A stretch of 64,000 bases of DNA from Fagopyrum homotropicum (taxonomy: Eukaryota; Streptophyta; Magnoliopsida; Caryophyllales; Polygonaceae): positions 114,322,916 through 114,386,915 of the forward strand of contig BSWB01000001.1 of the NCBI GenBank assembly GCA_033239125.1, written 5' to 3'. Shown in pieces: positions 1 through 11,090 of the stretch (position 1 is the stretch's first letter; the number at the start of each line of letters is the position of its first letter). A model generated the notes under the pieces. The model was not told where the DNA came from. It saw only the letters and a program-made list of their open reading frames with translations, and did not search any database. A program made the translations under genes and the position numbers.

Positions 1-640
1 CGATCCGCCATGTATAACATCATCTTCACCGGTTTAGGTTCGCCTAAACCAATCTTCCTACACAAGGCAAGCGGAATGATGCTCATGCTTGCTCCTAAAT
101 CACATAATGCATCATATGTGACATCTCTCACTCCTATGGGAATACAAAATGACCCCGGATCCTTCAGCTTTGGGGGCATCTTCTCCTTCATTGTCTTGAT
201 AAGATCCGATGAATCCGAACTCATCTTGACCTCTCCAAAATCCTCTAATTTTCTTTTGTTAGAGAGGATCTCCTTTAGGAACTTTCCATAAGCCGGCATA
301 CCTACAATTGCATCAATGAAAGGTATATTAATATGTAGTTTGCTCATGAGTTCAATAAACTTACCGATTTGCTTGTCTAGACGCGCTCTTGCTCTAGATT
401 GCGGGAATGGTATGGGAGGTTTGAAAGCTGGAGGAGGAACGTAGACATCTTCCTTCTCCTTCCCCTTTTCTTTCTCCTTTTCGGCTGGAACTTCTACAAA
501 CTTAGGTTGTGGGTCGGTAGTTGTTACTCCGCTCCTAGTTGTGATTGCCATCACCCTTCCCTTTGGGTTATCCTCCGTCTTTCCTGGAAGTTTTCCTTAA
601 TTCCTAGGTACTTCCTCCGCATGGCTAAACATTTGGTTCT
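1..640 (-). pseudogene. gag-protease linker and aspartic protease of A, truncated by window
   Basis: After the frameshift near 725 the minus strand encodes a linker (ENQM, then GKLPGKTEDNPKGRV) followed by a retroviral-type aspartic protease. The catalytic motif reads CDLGAS (about 80-108), i.e. Asp-Leu-Gly rather than the usual Asp-Thr/Ser-Gly, followed by SIIPLALC. Element C carries the same DLGAS and context (about 62020-62060), so this is a lineage trait rather than damage. The frame leaves the window at base 1, so whether reverse transcriptase follows is unknown. Confidence 0.8.
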
Positions 641-2302
641 CTAAAACCTTTTGGGTTTTATCAACCTTAGTTATGTGATCATCAACCTTGATGATGTGAC
701 TCTCCAATCCTTGAAGCTTCCCAAAATTGTTTCCAACATGGGATCGGGCTTCTCTTTCCCCGAAGTACTTCCACCATTAGATGTTTGCCCCTGGCTTTTC
801 AAAGGAGTGGAAGAAGAGGAAGGTGGAGTTAGTGAATTTCCTGAATTGGAATAAGAATTACCGGAATTTTGTTGGTTGGGACGCCAATTGTTGTTGTTTG
901 AACCCCTATTGTTGTTCCAATTGTTGTTCCGGTTGTTGTTGTTGTTGTTCCAATTATTCCGGTTGTTGTTCCGGCTGTTGCGGTTTGTATTCTCATTTCT
1001 GTTGTGGTTATTGTTGTTGCCCAAATAACCTACATCTTGTTCCTTTTGCTTTGGAAAGTTGGTTTTGATGGCTTCCTTCAATTCTTTAATCTCCGTATTG
1101 AGAGAAAAGATTTGAGTTTGAGCTACTTGTGATAGCTTTGCTCCTTGCTCCACATGATTCGCCTCTACTTTCCGGTGAGAATACTTCTCAATGACTCGCG
1201 CTTGCTTCTCAATGAAGTCCCAAGCGTCATCTTCCCTCATGTCCATGAATGTACCACATGAAAGGGATTGGAGCTTGAATTATGTCTCCACATCCAGCCC
1301 CTTATAGTATATCTCCAATAGCGCCAAATTGGATATGCCATGATGTGGGCAATCCAATAGCAAATCTTGAAATCTTTCCCAAGATTGAAACAAACTTTCG
1401 TTAGATCTCATAGAAAATGCATTAATCTTACCTCTCAACTCCGCCGTCTTGGATGGTGGAAAGAACTTAGTGAGGAATTCCGAAGAGAGATCCTCCCATG
1501 TTTCGAGTTTCCCACTTGGAAGAGCTTGATACCAAGACAATGCTTTCCCTTTTAAGGAGAAGAAGAAAGGCTTGAGTTTATAGTTGTTGGTAGTTGCATT
1601 CTTTGGCTTCATTGTCTCCATCATGATCTCAAAATTTTATAGATGTTGATGTGGAGATTCAGTGCTCGTTCCCCCAAATTGATTTTGGTGGACAATGGTA
1701 ATAACTTGCGGGTTGAAGCTAAACCCTTGTGCATCATCAGCATCAAAGTTCACACCCAAACGGCGTGGTTTCTGCGTTGGATCCATCCTTTGGCCAAGAG
1801 TTCTTGGCTCCTCATCCACACGATCGACTCTCGCACCTCCAGCTGGGGCACGACGATTGGCGGCCACTCGTGGAACAAATGGGTTCACATTGATCGTTGG
1901 ATCAATGTCCTCTAGTGGTGGCATGGAAGAGTCGCTATCCTCATTGGATGAGTTGGTTCTAACCGATCTTCCCGGTCTCCTTCTTCTCTTTTTCTTCTTG
2001 AGGTCGCTTATTTCCAGCCTCATTTGGAACATCATATCCGTTAGATCATCAATTTTCGATTGATGACGCTCCGATTCTTCCTTGTGAGTCTTCTCGCTCC
2101 ATCTAAGTTGAGCTTCAGATTCCGCTAAGTCCATTTGGTAATCGCGTTCTCTTTCTTCAGCCATCTTTCTTTCCTTGAGCTTTCTCCTCAAGGTCCTCTC
2201 AAGCTCTTGATCGAGAGGTAAGACGTCTTCGTTGTTCCTAGACCTGCGCATACACTCGAAAGAGATATCAAATAACAAGGGAAGAGCTCCCAAGCTTGAC
2301 AA
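640..2302 (-). pseudogene. gag of element A, interrupted by stops and a frameshift
   Basis: Three blocks in the same minus frame (2302-1637, 1624-1280, 1246-671) form one gag. The likely start is the Met of MRRSRN near 2249. The N-terminal part is charged and helical; the middle is a retrotransposon gag domain (KPFFFSLKGKALSWYQ, FLTKFFPP, LLLDCPHH); the C-terminal part is strongly Asn-rich (about 1030-860, Asn with Arg and Trp) with no CCHC knuckle. Breaks seen: TAA at 1637-1639 and at 1280-1282, both where related element C has CAA (single C-to-T changes), and a one-base loss near 722-729, after which protein similarity continues in another frame. The copy cannot encode an intact Gag. Confidence 0.85.
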
Positions 2303-2330
2303 CCGATAACCGAATTCGGCCTAAACAAAA

Positions 2331-2348
2331 TCCCCGGCAACGGCGCCA
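2331..2348 (-). promoter_or_regulatory. Primer-binding site of A, tRNA-Asp type
   Basis: The minus strand reads TGGCGCCGTTGCCGGGGA, the 18-nt site typical of Athila/Calypso-like elements and expected to pair with the 3' end of tRNA-Asp. The same 18 bases occur at 23152-23169 and 59818-59835, and with one mismatch at 4315-4332. Confidence 0.88.
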
Positions 2349-2354
2349 AAAACT

Positions 2355-3973
2355 TGTTTGCCACTTAGCGTGCGTGCAAATAAGTCTTAAATTTATAAAA
2401 CTAGAATCAAGCAAGCGAACCCGCAGTGTACGGATCGACGTAGTTAAGCAAGAATTCCAGAGTATCGAACACAGGGATTTGGGGGTTAAATCCAGTTATA
2501 AATCGTCAAGCAAGTAAATGTATGAACTTTGTAAATATTGGGAAAATAACAACCCTAAAGATCCAGGAATCTAATTGTGGCAATCGATTCAAGATATACT
2601 AAAAAAATTAAGGACAGAGTTAAGAGTTGCAAAGGTATACTAAGGTAAAGCAATGTACGGTGAAGTTCCAAGGCTTTATATGACTTATCTAGAAATACCC
2701 TCTATAAAGGTTGTTGAGGCTTTAGTATAGAAAGGATCTAAAGACAAGAATTAATCTCAAATACCCAAACTTGTAATCCAAGGATCAAGACTAACTAAAC
2801 CGATTAAGGTTGTGACACTCGAAATCGAAGTAGAGGTTGTTGAGGCTTCACTACTACCTAGAAAAGGCAAGCCAAGACTAAGTTAAAGCAAATCTTTAAC
2901 TTTGGATTAAAGTAAAAGCAAGGTTCGTAAATCAACACAAATTACGAGTGGATCTTGAGTTCCACGGCCGTGGAATCTCAAGAACAGGCCGTGATTCTGG
3001 TCGTTGGCAAAATCTCTCTAACTCTCAGGATCCAATCTGTTTACGATCGATCTATCATAATCTAAGCCACAACTATCAACCCTTCACCTTAGAATTGCTA
3101 AAGGGTTTTAGCCACCAACAGTCATTATGATATCAAATTCAAGGTTTAGAAGAATGAAAGATGAAAACCTTCGAAAACCTTCAATAAACTTCAAATCAAT
3201 CTCAAATCCACAAACAAAGGTAATGATGTATATCAGATTTGGAATAACACAAACAAATCACAATCATTGATAAGAACGAAGAACGGGATGTCAATCCGTC
3301 TTCTAATCAAACCTAAGGACAAAGCATAACTTCCAAATCTTCAACTGAAACCCTAGGCACGTGCTAGCAGGCGTAAGCGAAGGTCCCGAAATCTCCCTCC
3401 TTCAGTCCTTTTATAGGGGAAGATAGAATAAGTATCCTGCCCATGTACGTAGACAATGTGTCTATATTTTATTCGTCAAAAGATTGTCTAAATCACGGTT
3501 ATATGGAATTCCGCGCCCGTGGTTTAGAGCGTGGAATTGGATTACGGCTCTTCAAAACTTCCACGACCGTACTTTATACCGTGTAACTCTCTGGAATGCT
3601 CCACGCTCATGTTGCCAAGTTCCACGGCCGTGGTTTAGAGCGTGGACTTCATTACGGCCGTATTTTAGAGCGTGGAAGCATAGGTTGCTCGTAATTCCCT
3701 TTGTTTTGTGTCATTCTTCATCCTAGTATCTTCCTTAGCTTCTTTGTGGTGTCCTCAATCCTTGGATGTGCTAAATCTATCTCCATCCTCTCTTAATTTG
3801 TTCGGTTTTAGCTCTTATTTGCCTACAATCAACACAAAGCTTATGTAGACCTCTATATCGACAATCTAGATAAACTAGCTCATAATTGCTTCAATGCTTT
3901 ATCAATAAACACTATAATGGATGAAATACATCTAGAAAACATGCCTAAAATATCACAATATTTCATGCTAACA
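2355..3973 (-). repeat. 5' LTR of element A (1619 bp)
   Basis: Bounded by TG at 2355 on the plus strand, six bases from the primer-binding site, and CA at 3972-3973. A TATA-like box lies at about 3409-3416 (minus-strand reading CCTATAAAAGG). Upstream of it in transcription order, 3484-3690 carries repeated copies of CCACGGCCGTGG and of a 'TTTAGAGCGTGGA' word. No long ORF. Confidence 0.8.
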
Positions 3974-4210
3974 GAGCTCGTAGAGAGGCCATATCAGCTT
4001 GAATCTCTTCAGTTCTTGCACGAGTCTCGTCTTTCTCTCGCTGTAGTTCTTCTTTACTGAGGCGAAGTTGTCCAATGCCTCCTTCAATTCGGCTTCAAGA
4101 TCTCGATTATCTTGATCGGCCATCTTAGCTTCTTTCAATCTTCTTTTGTATGTCTTTTCTGGTTCGGGGTCGTAAGGAACGATTTCCTTTCCAACACAAG
4201 TTCTTTGCAT
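3974..4210 (-). pseudogene. gag N-terminus of element B, cut by insertion of A
   Basis: Starts at Met 4210 (MQRTCVGKEIVPYDPEPEK) and matches the gag start of element C (MRRTQAGKEIIPYDPKPEK) almost residue for residue. The region is a charged, probably coiled-coil N-terminus. The frame ends at 3974, exactly at the LTR of A; the last few residues read through into A. The rest of B's gag must lie beyond A's other end, outside the window. Confidence 0.82.
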
Positions 4211-4314
4211 AAACCTAAGAAAAGATCTTGCAAAATCACTTCCGTAAAGTAATCAATACCAACAAGGGCATCAGCCCCAAAAGAAAACCGAAACAGAACT
4301 TGGCTTTGACCAAG

Positions 4315-4332
4315 TCCCCGGAAACGGCGCCA
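4315..4332 (-). promoter_or_regulatory. Primer-binding site of B, one mismatch
   Basis: Minus strand reads the tRNA-Asp-type site with one change (GTTTCCGG instead of GTTGCCGG). It lies six bases from the LTR edge at 4339. Confidence 0.82.
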
Positions 4333-5147
4333 AAAACTTGTTCGCTCTTAGACGTGTGTGTATGGTGAACGATATAGCTTTAAATTTATAACCTAAAATA
4401 TAAGCCTGAAACAATATGCGAACCCGCAGTGTACGGATCAATTGTAATAACGGCAAATACTCCAGGGTCGAACACAAAGACTATGGTGAAACAAAGATCG
4501 GTAATTCAGGTTGTCAATTAAAATCAAGCAACAAGGCAAAGATATCAAAGATGATGTAATAACCAGGTAAAGAAAATGCGGATTCTAGAGATTAAAGCAT
4601 CCAGTTGTGGTTCCGACTCAAGATCTCAAAAGATAACGTGGACAAAGCTGAGGTTTGCAAAGGGAAGGTGTTTCTAAGGTAGGAACAGATCACCGGGTAA
4701 GTCTCACTACTCACTATCCCAAACCAAAGATCCTCTCACCGCGTAAGTCTCAAGGTACTAAGGAAAGGAAATATAATCTCAAACCAACACACCACCCAAG
4801 GGGATAGAATCAACCATTACCAGGTAACTCTTAGGCTAACTCTCAAAGATGGGATGAAGGCACACTAAAAACCCAATAAAGGATAAACCATTATTACCTA
4901 CACTCGTGATCTTGGGTATAAAAACAAAGGAATCACCGGGTAAGTCTCATCTTAGGCTTGCTTTGAACTAGGAAAGGTATAACAAGGATACGATTTGGCA
5001 AACTGAAACCCCAACTCTAGAGAAGGATCAGGAAAAGTCTCGCCTCGCTCAGTTAGTATCCCATCTCGGTCGAGATGTTCTACGATTGACCAATGTGTTC
5101 GTCGGTTAAGGTAAAGGCTCGAGCTTTCAGGGTCCATTGGGGTAAAG

Positions 5148-6091
5148 TGATGTGATCGAACTCGATTCGAACACGAGGATCAACCGGCACAAGTTCACAC
5201 TCGGATTGAAATCGGTGAAATGAAACTCTTTTTTTTGGATTTTGTGTTTTTGGATATGAAGAGCAAATTCCCTCGGCCTCTCACTTTGGGAATCCCTCAA
5301 CTCGAACGAACTACCCTCGGAATCTCACTTTGGGGTTCGAACCTTCGTTCCTCGGCCTCTCACCTTAGAACCACCTAAGCATCTCACCTAGATGTTTGAA
5401 AACTAAGCATCTCGCCTAGATGTTTGAAAACTAAGCATCTCACCTAGAATTCGGGTTTTGTTTTTCTCAAAGTGAAAACACAACTTTTGATTGAACTCAA
5501 CTCTATATTCTCCTTAAAAACGTTTGTGGGAGAGGCCTTATATAGGCTGAAAATTCAGCACCTAACTCCCAACATTAAAGGCTTACAAGTTCAAGAGTTG
5601 TGACATTAAACAAAGAGCAAACATAGGGACTTTCAACCACCTACTTTTTCACCTACTTTTCTCCACCAACTTTCACATAATTAATACATAAATTCATGCA
5701 TAATATATGAATAATATGAGAATGATATGCTGCATAAAATATGTATTGGGTGGACGTGCATATGTTTGTATAACCATCTTCCATGCCTCCATGAGTGATC
5801 TTGGTCAAAAATCCACTCAAGTATAAACGTTGCTTCATTGTCGGGTCATTTTCACCCTGTTCCTCTTGGAGTCTTGACTTCCCATAAACTACAAAGTTGT
5901 AGATCTTGAAAATACCTTTGAAAGTAGTACTTGTGGGTCTTCTAACTCCAAACGAAGCTCCAGATATAGGCATTTTACAGAGAGTGCGTAAATTTGACAG
6001 CTTAGCCGGATTGAGCGGAATATGATTTAAGTTAACAACGCTTTGAGTGAGCATTTTCGACTTCATGTTGGGGCTCTCGGGGATCACATCA
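5148..6091. mobile_element. Solo LTR M (944 bp), target duplication TAAAG
   Basis: Begins TGATGTGATC and ends GATCACATCA, flanked on both sides by TAAAG (5143-5147 and 6092-6096). The related LTR at 62754 has the uninterrupted sequence at the equivalent place (near 63590-63615, one copy of TTAAAGG), which acts as an empty-site control. No internal domain is present, so this is a solo LTR or a very short TG..CA element. It postdates B. Confidence 0.85.
5375..5450. repeat. 28-bp tandem repeat within M, about 2.7 copies
   Basis: Units starting at 5375, 5403 and 5431 begin CTAAGCATCTC and differ by a single A/G in the first two copies. The sequence just before (5270-5375) is a looser repetition of 'CCTCGGCCTCTCAC'. 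Confidence 0.8.
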
Positions 6092-7189
6092 TAAAGGTTC
6101 ATTCTTTCATCGTCTTTCCCACAACTTTCAGCCAATAACCCTAGAATCGCATAAAGAACTTAGCCAACAATCATCAAGATAACAATAGTCAAATATATAA
6201 GAAAGGAATCAATATTCAAACAAAAAAAACCTTAACGCAAAGGTCTCAATAACTCAATCAAACAATCAAATAAACAATCAAACTGCGTTCCTCAATCACA
6301 ATTAGAAAGACAACAAATCAAAACAAACTAAGAAAATCTTACAACTTCCTTCAACTTCCTTCAAAGCTAACTTTCTTGGATTCTTCAACCTTCAAAACTT
6401 CCTTCCAAACTTCCTTCAAACTTTCTGATTTGGAGAACTGCAGCTCCGAGATAATTTAATTCTAAAAAATACACCTCTTTATATAGGAGAATCACCTTCC
6501 CAAGATAAAATATCTTCAAAGGCAATTTTCTTCCTTAGAATATCTTCCAAATAAATCAGCCAAAAAGATATGCTTCCATCTAGAAAATTCATCCTAAAAT
6601 GTAGGAAAATCACTTTCCAAAAATAGAAGATCTCAGCCAAAATTAAAGATCTCGTGGACGGTGGATTATTCGCCTCGGTCCAGCCTATCCTGAAGATCAC
6701 CTCGGTCGAGGTGGTATTGTAGCCCCCGAGGTGAATCTCAACTCAGTGTACATCTCTCTAATCTGATCCAAAATCAATCTTCCATTCCATTTTCATGATT
6801 CCTGATCCTTTCTTGTAGCTCCTCAATGCTCCATAATGTAGCTCCCATGACTCCTTAGCTTCCTTAGCTCCATATTGTTCCAAAACGTGCTATTTTCCCT
6901 ACAATCACACCAAAACTGGGTGTAGACCTCGATTCTTGCAAATGTAAACAAAACAACTTAATGATCAAAGAATATACATCCATACATGCAGATTTATGAA
7001 GATAAAACGTCCAAACCAATCCCAAAATATAGACTATAATACATGCTATCAGTTACCTTTATGGGTTGACGGTTTATTGAGACGCCTGGAACGTCTATGT
7101 GTACTCATAACGAAGAGTTGAGATAGAGCCTCTGAGAGGCTCACACTACCCTCACTAGTTCACCGTGATGTTGGTAAGAGGTATCTGGA

Positions 7190-8240
7190 TTGGTGATGTT
7201 CACATTAGTGAGGCGGGCTTAAGGCCGATGTGGCTAAGTGCATAGATGTATACGACCTGCCATGAAGTCAAGCTTGAGCAACACGAGATGGGAGAAGGGT
7301 CTCAACCACTGCTAGTTGTGCAGTGGGGGTGAGAGGATACCTCCATAAGGGTTATTAGCAGTTTTAGATCAAGTAAAAGTTGTGATGTGATTGAATCATT
7401 ATGGACCGACCGATTGAGACAACGTGTTTTACACCTTATTGGGAAGTGTGACCGATGAGACGGCTAGTGGAGGAATTCACTAAGTTGATAGTGAAATTAC
7501 ATGGGATGCCAAGTATGACTATCTCAAATCGAGATGGGCGATTCATCTCGAGATTTTTGCGCTTAGGGAACCAGTTTCATTTCATGTCAATTTTGTATCC
7601 TCCGGCATATGGTCAGTTAGGGAGGGCTTTTCAGGCTTTAAAGGATGTGTTGGGAGCCTCTGTGCTGGAATGAAAACAAGTGTGATCTGAATATTTTTCG
7701 TGATTGAGTTCACTTATTATATTAGTGTGCACGTGTCGTTTGTGATGGCCCATTTAAGAGACATCATATGGACGGATGTGTCGTACACCGTTGTGTTAGA
7801 ATTAAAACAGTACATGTGGAAATGGCCGGAGTAGATACAAGACGACCTCGCTCGAGTAGCGATGTTCCAAGAGCGGATACTAGCCGAGTTGAGTCTCGAG
7901 AAGGCGTATATAGATGAGAGTCGCAAACCTCTAGAGTTCAGATATGGAGTAGGTCAATTTAAGTCGAGAGTTTCACAAGCATGAGCCATCAAATGTTTGG
8001 CATTTAAGGGAATTTGATTTTCTGATATATCAGACCTTTTGAGAGTCGGGCGCGAGTTGGGAAGTGGTTTACCGGTTGGCGTGACCACTGAGGGTAGAGG
8101 ATGTTCACTAGGTTTCAGGTGTATCAGTCGAGAGAGTACATGTATGACTCGAGGTACGATGTCAATTATGACGATCTTGTGGCATAGACGAGGAGCCAGT
8201 AAGGCTGATAGGAAAATGGAGGATGGTATCTTTGGTTGAG
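7190..8240 (+). pseudogene. Decayed integrase and chromodomain region of F
   Basis: Pieces in several frames match a chromovirus integrase in order. About 7205-7260 has the zinc-binding end (LKADVAKCIDV). At 7455-7673 the catalytic-core region reads KLHGMPSMTISNRDGRFISRF, PPAYGQL and FQALKDVLGASVLE, corresponding to the family's LHGVP..SDRDPRF..HPQTDGQ..L.DMLRACV. About 7830-7930 is the post-core helix, and about 8100-8195 the FQVYQSREYMYDSRYDVNYDDL segment before the chromodomain. Stops and frameshifts throughout. It cannot be active. Confidence 0.75.
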
Positions 8241-8556
8241 TGTAATGATGAGCTAGATGCATCGATAGGGCCATTGGGTTAGCTCTTATGTGCATGCGTG
8301 AGGTAATGTGTATTTTTGTGCCCCGTGCACGAATGTGTTGTATGATCGATTAGATCTTGATGTGGTGTGCATTAGGCGAGTTCATGTGAGTATGTGTGTA
8401 GGCTTTGCGAGGTGTTGACGTGGTTATGAGTAGACTTTGGATTATAGCGCCATTAGTTGGAACGTTTATGTTTTCTGAGCGGTTATCGAGGTAGTTATGA
8501 GCGAGAGTTTGGCGTTTAGCAAGTTTCGGGACGAAACTTTTTTTTAGGGGATCTGA

Positions 8557-10592
8557 TGTAACACCCGGAATTTTAATTCCGGTTGGGGTAAGTTTAGTGG
8601 CCTTTCCGTAGGCACGGCTCAGTCTTTCCGCAAGCACGATGTGTTGAGTGACGGGATTTTATCCCGATTTCGTTCTGACCCTTAGTTTCCCCACTTTCCG
8701 TTTTTTGACCCCTCATTACTTACCCTTGGAAGATTCTTGTGGGGTACTGACCCTTTGTTTTTCCTAAAAGAAAGAGCAACCTTTCTCTCTCCCTTTCTCC
8801 ACTCTTTCACGTCATTCACTTCTCCTCCCTTCCTTGCTTCCTCTCTTCTCTCCCTTCTACCATGGTTCTTTCTTGTGAGCTATCCAACAAAGGGAAGAGA
8901 TCTACAGCTGTGAAGGTAATCTCTCCTCTCCATTTCTTCTTCTTTTTGGTCCCTTTTCTCTTCTCTTCTCATCCTTCCTCCATTTTTGTGGATGGAGCTT
9001 TGGAAGAAGGTTCTTTGATGGCCTTCTTTGTTTGCATGTGTTCCTAGCAAGCCTTAGGACATGGAGGAGGGCTTTGATCTTGAGGATGAAGTTTTGAGAG
9101 GCCCCAACTAGAGAAGGAAGCCATAGAAGCTCAAGTGCACAATCGAAGATCGAAGAAAATGTTGTTTTTGGAGTTCAGCCGTCGGGGCGGATTTAGTAAA
9201 CCGTAGGAGTGGTGAACAATGCCGCGGGGCGGATCCAGGATTGCCAGGATCCGCGGGGGCGGTGACCTTTAGCATGCAGTCGCGCCTTTTGTTTCCGCGA
9301 CTGCATTTCTTCAACAATAGGCTCTTATTCTCCCTTCTTCTTCTTTCCTTCCTTCATTATGAGGTTGATCCATGTTAGTAGCATGCCTAGGGTGGACATA
9401 GGATAGATGTGAATGCCATCTAGTGATTGTGGACCTTAGGAGACCTTAGAGTCTCGGTTGTTGCTTAGGATGACTCGAGTGTGATGATCTTGTTATACCT
9501 CCTAGACTAGTTGTGTTCTAGCTTGGTGTTGAGCTATCCTTGTAGGAGAGTGGATTGATGTAGTGCCTTTGCATATTCTTGATGAGTTATGGTCCCTTGG
9601 AGCCTAGGAATATTTCCTAGCTTATGAGTTGTAGGACCTTGTGTTTGTTTGCTAGATTGCGAAGTCTAAGGATTTCTAGCCGATGAGAGTGTTGATGATG
9701 TGTGCCTCGTTTTGATCAGGCCTTGGTCAGTTGGTTGTATTCATACGGGAAGTTGAGATTGGTTATACTTGGTTAGCTTTGAGATGAGGTAAGTCCCCGG
9801 ACTTACTTAGCTCACTTTTATGCATTATTTGGATGTGTGATGGTGGTGTGTGCTTTACCCTTGTTGAAAATCATGAAACCGGATTAGGATGACTTGGATA
9901 TTTGGTTGGCCCATTTGTATATTATTATCGGGCGGTGACATCATTGCCCAGCTCCTGAGGGACACTGGAAGGTTCTCTGCGACCAGGCCATTCATGGTAT
10001 ACGGGCGGGCTACTTCACAACTCCACATGGTATACGGGGAGAATGCCGCAACACTCCTATTGGTTACATGGGGATAGGGGAGAGAGTTATAAGACTTCTC
10101 GTGTCACACTATGAACGAATAGAACTAGTAATGGAATGACATAAAGAGAAGATAAGAATCCGATTGAATATATGTGAGCATGATGTGTGATATGTTTACC
10201 TATGTGTGTTTGTGCCCTTGCTATCTATATAATGCCTAGAATGTGAGCTAACGGTTTTATACCGATTGTTCTAGATGCCCTGCACGTTAGGGATGCCGCC
10301 GAGTGACTCGGAGGGGTGGACAGTCGGGGTCTCCGAACATTATAGGACATGGATGGATTATGATGTTATGTTGTGGATTTATGTTTTTTGTTGGATTTAT
10401 GTCATTTTGATGACTCGGTTGAGTTTCCACCTTGTATTGTCATTTCCGTGCTTTCGCACTTGCATGAAAAACAATTTTGGTTTTGCCTTTATTTGTGTCT
10501 TGTTGGAAAGATCCGGTGAAATTGTTGTCAAGCTAAGGGACGGGACCCAATATGAGGTCTCCGCCCGAGTCCCGCGGATTCGAGGTGTTACA
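8557..10592 (+). repeat. 3' LTR of element F (2036 bp)
   Basis: Begins TGTAACACCC and ends GGTGTTACA, a 9-bp terminal inverted match. It contains CGGGGCGG words at 9180-9270, the splice-donor hairpin at 9787-9807 and the acceptor-like block at 10246-10274, all shared in part with LTRs E, G and H. A pyrimidine-rich stretch at 8760-8860 precedes a short open frame (8862-9047) that I do not consider a gene. Confidence 0.82.
9789..10274 (+). promoter_or_regulatory. Putative LTR-resident intron in F
   Basis: Donor context GAG|GTAAGTCC lies inside the inverted repeat GTAAGTCC-CC-GGACTTAC. The acceptor-like end is TTGTTCTAG after the conserved block GAGCTAACGG. Equivalent pairs occur in G (30041-30447), H (36860-37309) and both LTRs of E on the minus strand (13471-13035 and 27729-27292). 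Splicing is inferred, not shown. Confidence 0.45.
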
Positions 10593-11090
10593 ACCAACTC
10601 ATTAAACGACACTTTGGTCTCCTCTAGATGGCAGGAGGCCCAACGATCATGCACGTTGTGATAAAGAAGCCTATAAGAACGTGCATTTGTTGGACGAGAC
10701 TCTTGGGTGAGCGGGACAGAATGCGATGGCACGGTCTACACGTATCCAAACTAGCGTAAGAAGCGATCAAGCATATACGGCTCCTCGATTTCAAATCTCC
10801 GTATAATGCCCCTATACCATAATATCACATGCTCGCCTCCAAAGTCGAGGACCTGATCATCACATGGCATGAACTTCACATCCTTGGCCCTCCTCTGGTC
10901 AAGTTGTGCTCGTAATGCCCTGACCCTCCATAGACTAGTAGGTGGTCTCTTCGGGACGGAAATTCTCGAAGACCGATGTACGTGTCCATGCATGCCTGCA
11001 TCCTCTAAATTAGTTTGTAATCGACATCCTGAACTACATACTCGAAGTAGAGTCGTGTATCCTCCCATCATCGCCACACCCGTCCTAGGT
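10593..11090 (-). pseudogene. Plant mobile-domain-like (MAIN-like) fragment
   Basis: Two minus-strand pieces read as parts of one protein: 11077-10751 (RALRAQLDQ, VKFMPCDDQVLDFGGEHVILWYRGIIRRFEIEEPYMLDRFLR) and 10732-10593 (RPTNARSYRLLYHNVHDRWAS). The 'YRG.I..FEI.EPYM.DR.LRQFG' pattern is that of the plant mobile domain found in MAIN-like proteins and some Mutator-related elements. A frame break separates the pieces near 10740. The left end is cut by the LTR of F at 10592. The assignment rests on motif memory only. Confidence 0.42.

Larger units (their letters stand above)
1..3973 (-). mobile_element. Athila/Tat-like Ty3 retrotransposon A, partial
   Basis: Element A reads on the minus strand: 5' LTR at 2355-3973, primer-binding site at 2331-2348, then gag and the start of protease, cut by the window edge at base 1. 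It is inserted into the gag of element B: B's gag reading frame stops exactly where A's LTR begins (3973/3974). The LTR outer end reads TGTTAGCATG, close to the TGATAGCATG of the related LTRs at 7051 and 58209. A target duplication cannot be checked because the other end is outside the window; it should be GAGCT (3974-3978). Lineage is inferred from the tRNA-Asp-type primer site and the gag-protease layout. Confidence 0.85.
3974..7051 (-). mobile_element. Athila/Tat-like Ty3 retrotransposon B, split by A
   Basis: Minus-strand element: 5' LTR 4339-7051, primer-binding site 4315-4332, start of gag 4210-3974, then interruption by A. It sits inside the decayed pol of F, whose integrase relics resume at 7052. 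The 7052-7056 bases GTTAC should be one copy of the target duplication; the other lies beyond the left edge. Confidence 0.82.
4339..7051 (-). repeat. 5' LTR of element B (2713 bp including an inserted solo LTR)
   Basis: Plus-strand edges are TG at 4339 and CTATCA at 7051. Without the 944-bp insertion M and its 5-bp duplication the LTR would be about 1.76 kb. It is about 90% alike by eye to the LTR beginning at 62754. A TATA-like box (minus CTATATAAAG) is at about 6478-6485. Palindromic words CACCTCGGTCGAGGTG (6698-6713) and CATCTCGGTCGAGATG (5062-5077) lie in it. Confidence 0.85.
7052..10592 (+). mobile_element. Tekay/Del-type chromovirus F, 3' part
   Basis: Plus-strand remnant containing decayed integrase and chromodomain-region sequence, a run ending AGGGG before the LTR (polypurine-tract position, imperfect), and the 3' LTR 8557-10592. 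Its 5' part was displaced left of B. The phrase AAGTTTCGGGACGAAACTT (8520-8538), just before the tract, is shared on the opposite strand by element E (14872-14890) and marks the end of pol in this lineage. Confidence 0.82.

Noticed and set aside
8862..9047. 61-codon hydrophobic frame in LTR F
   Set aside because: Lies in the pyrimidine-rich leader of the LTR; no conservation seen in LTRs G, H or E at the same place.
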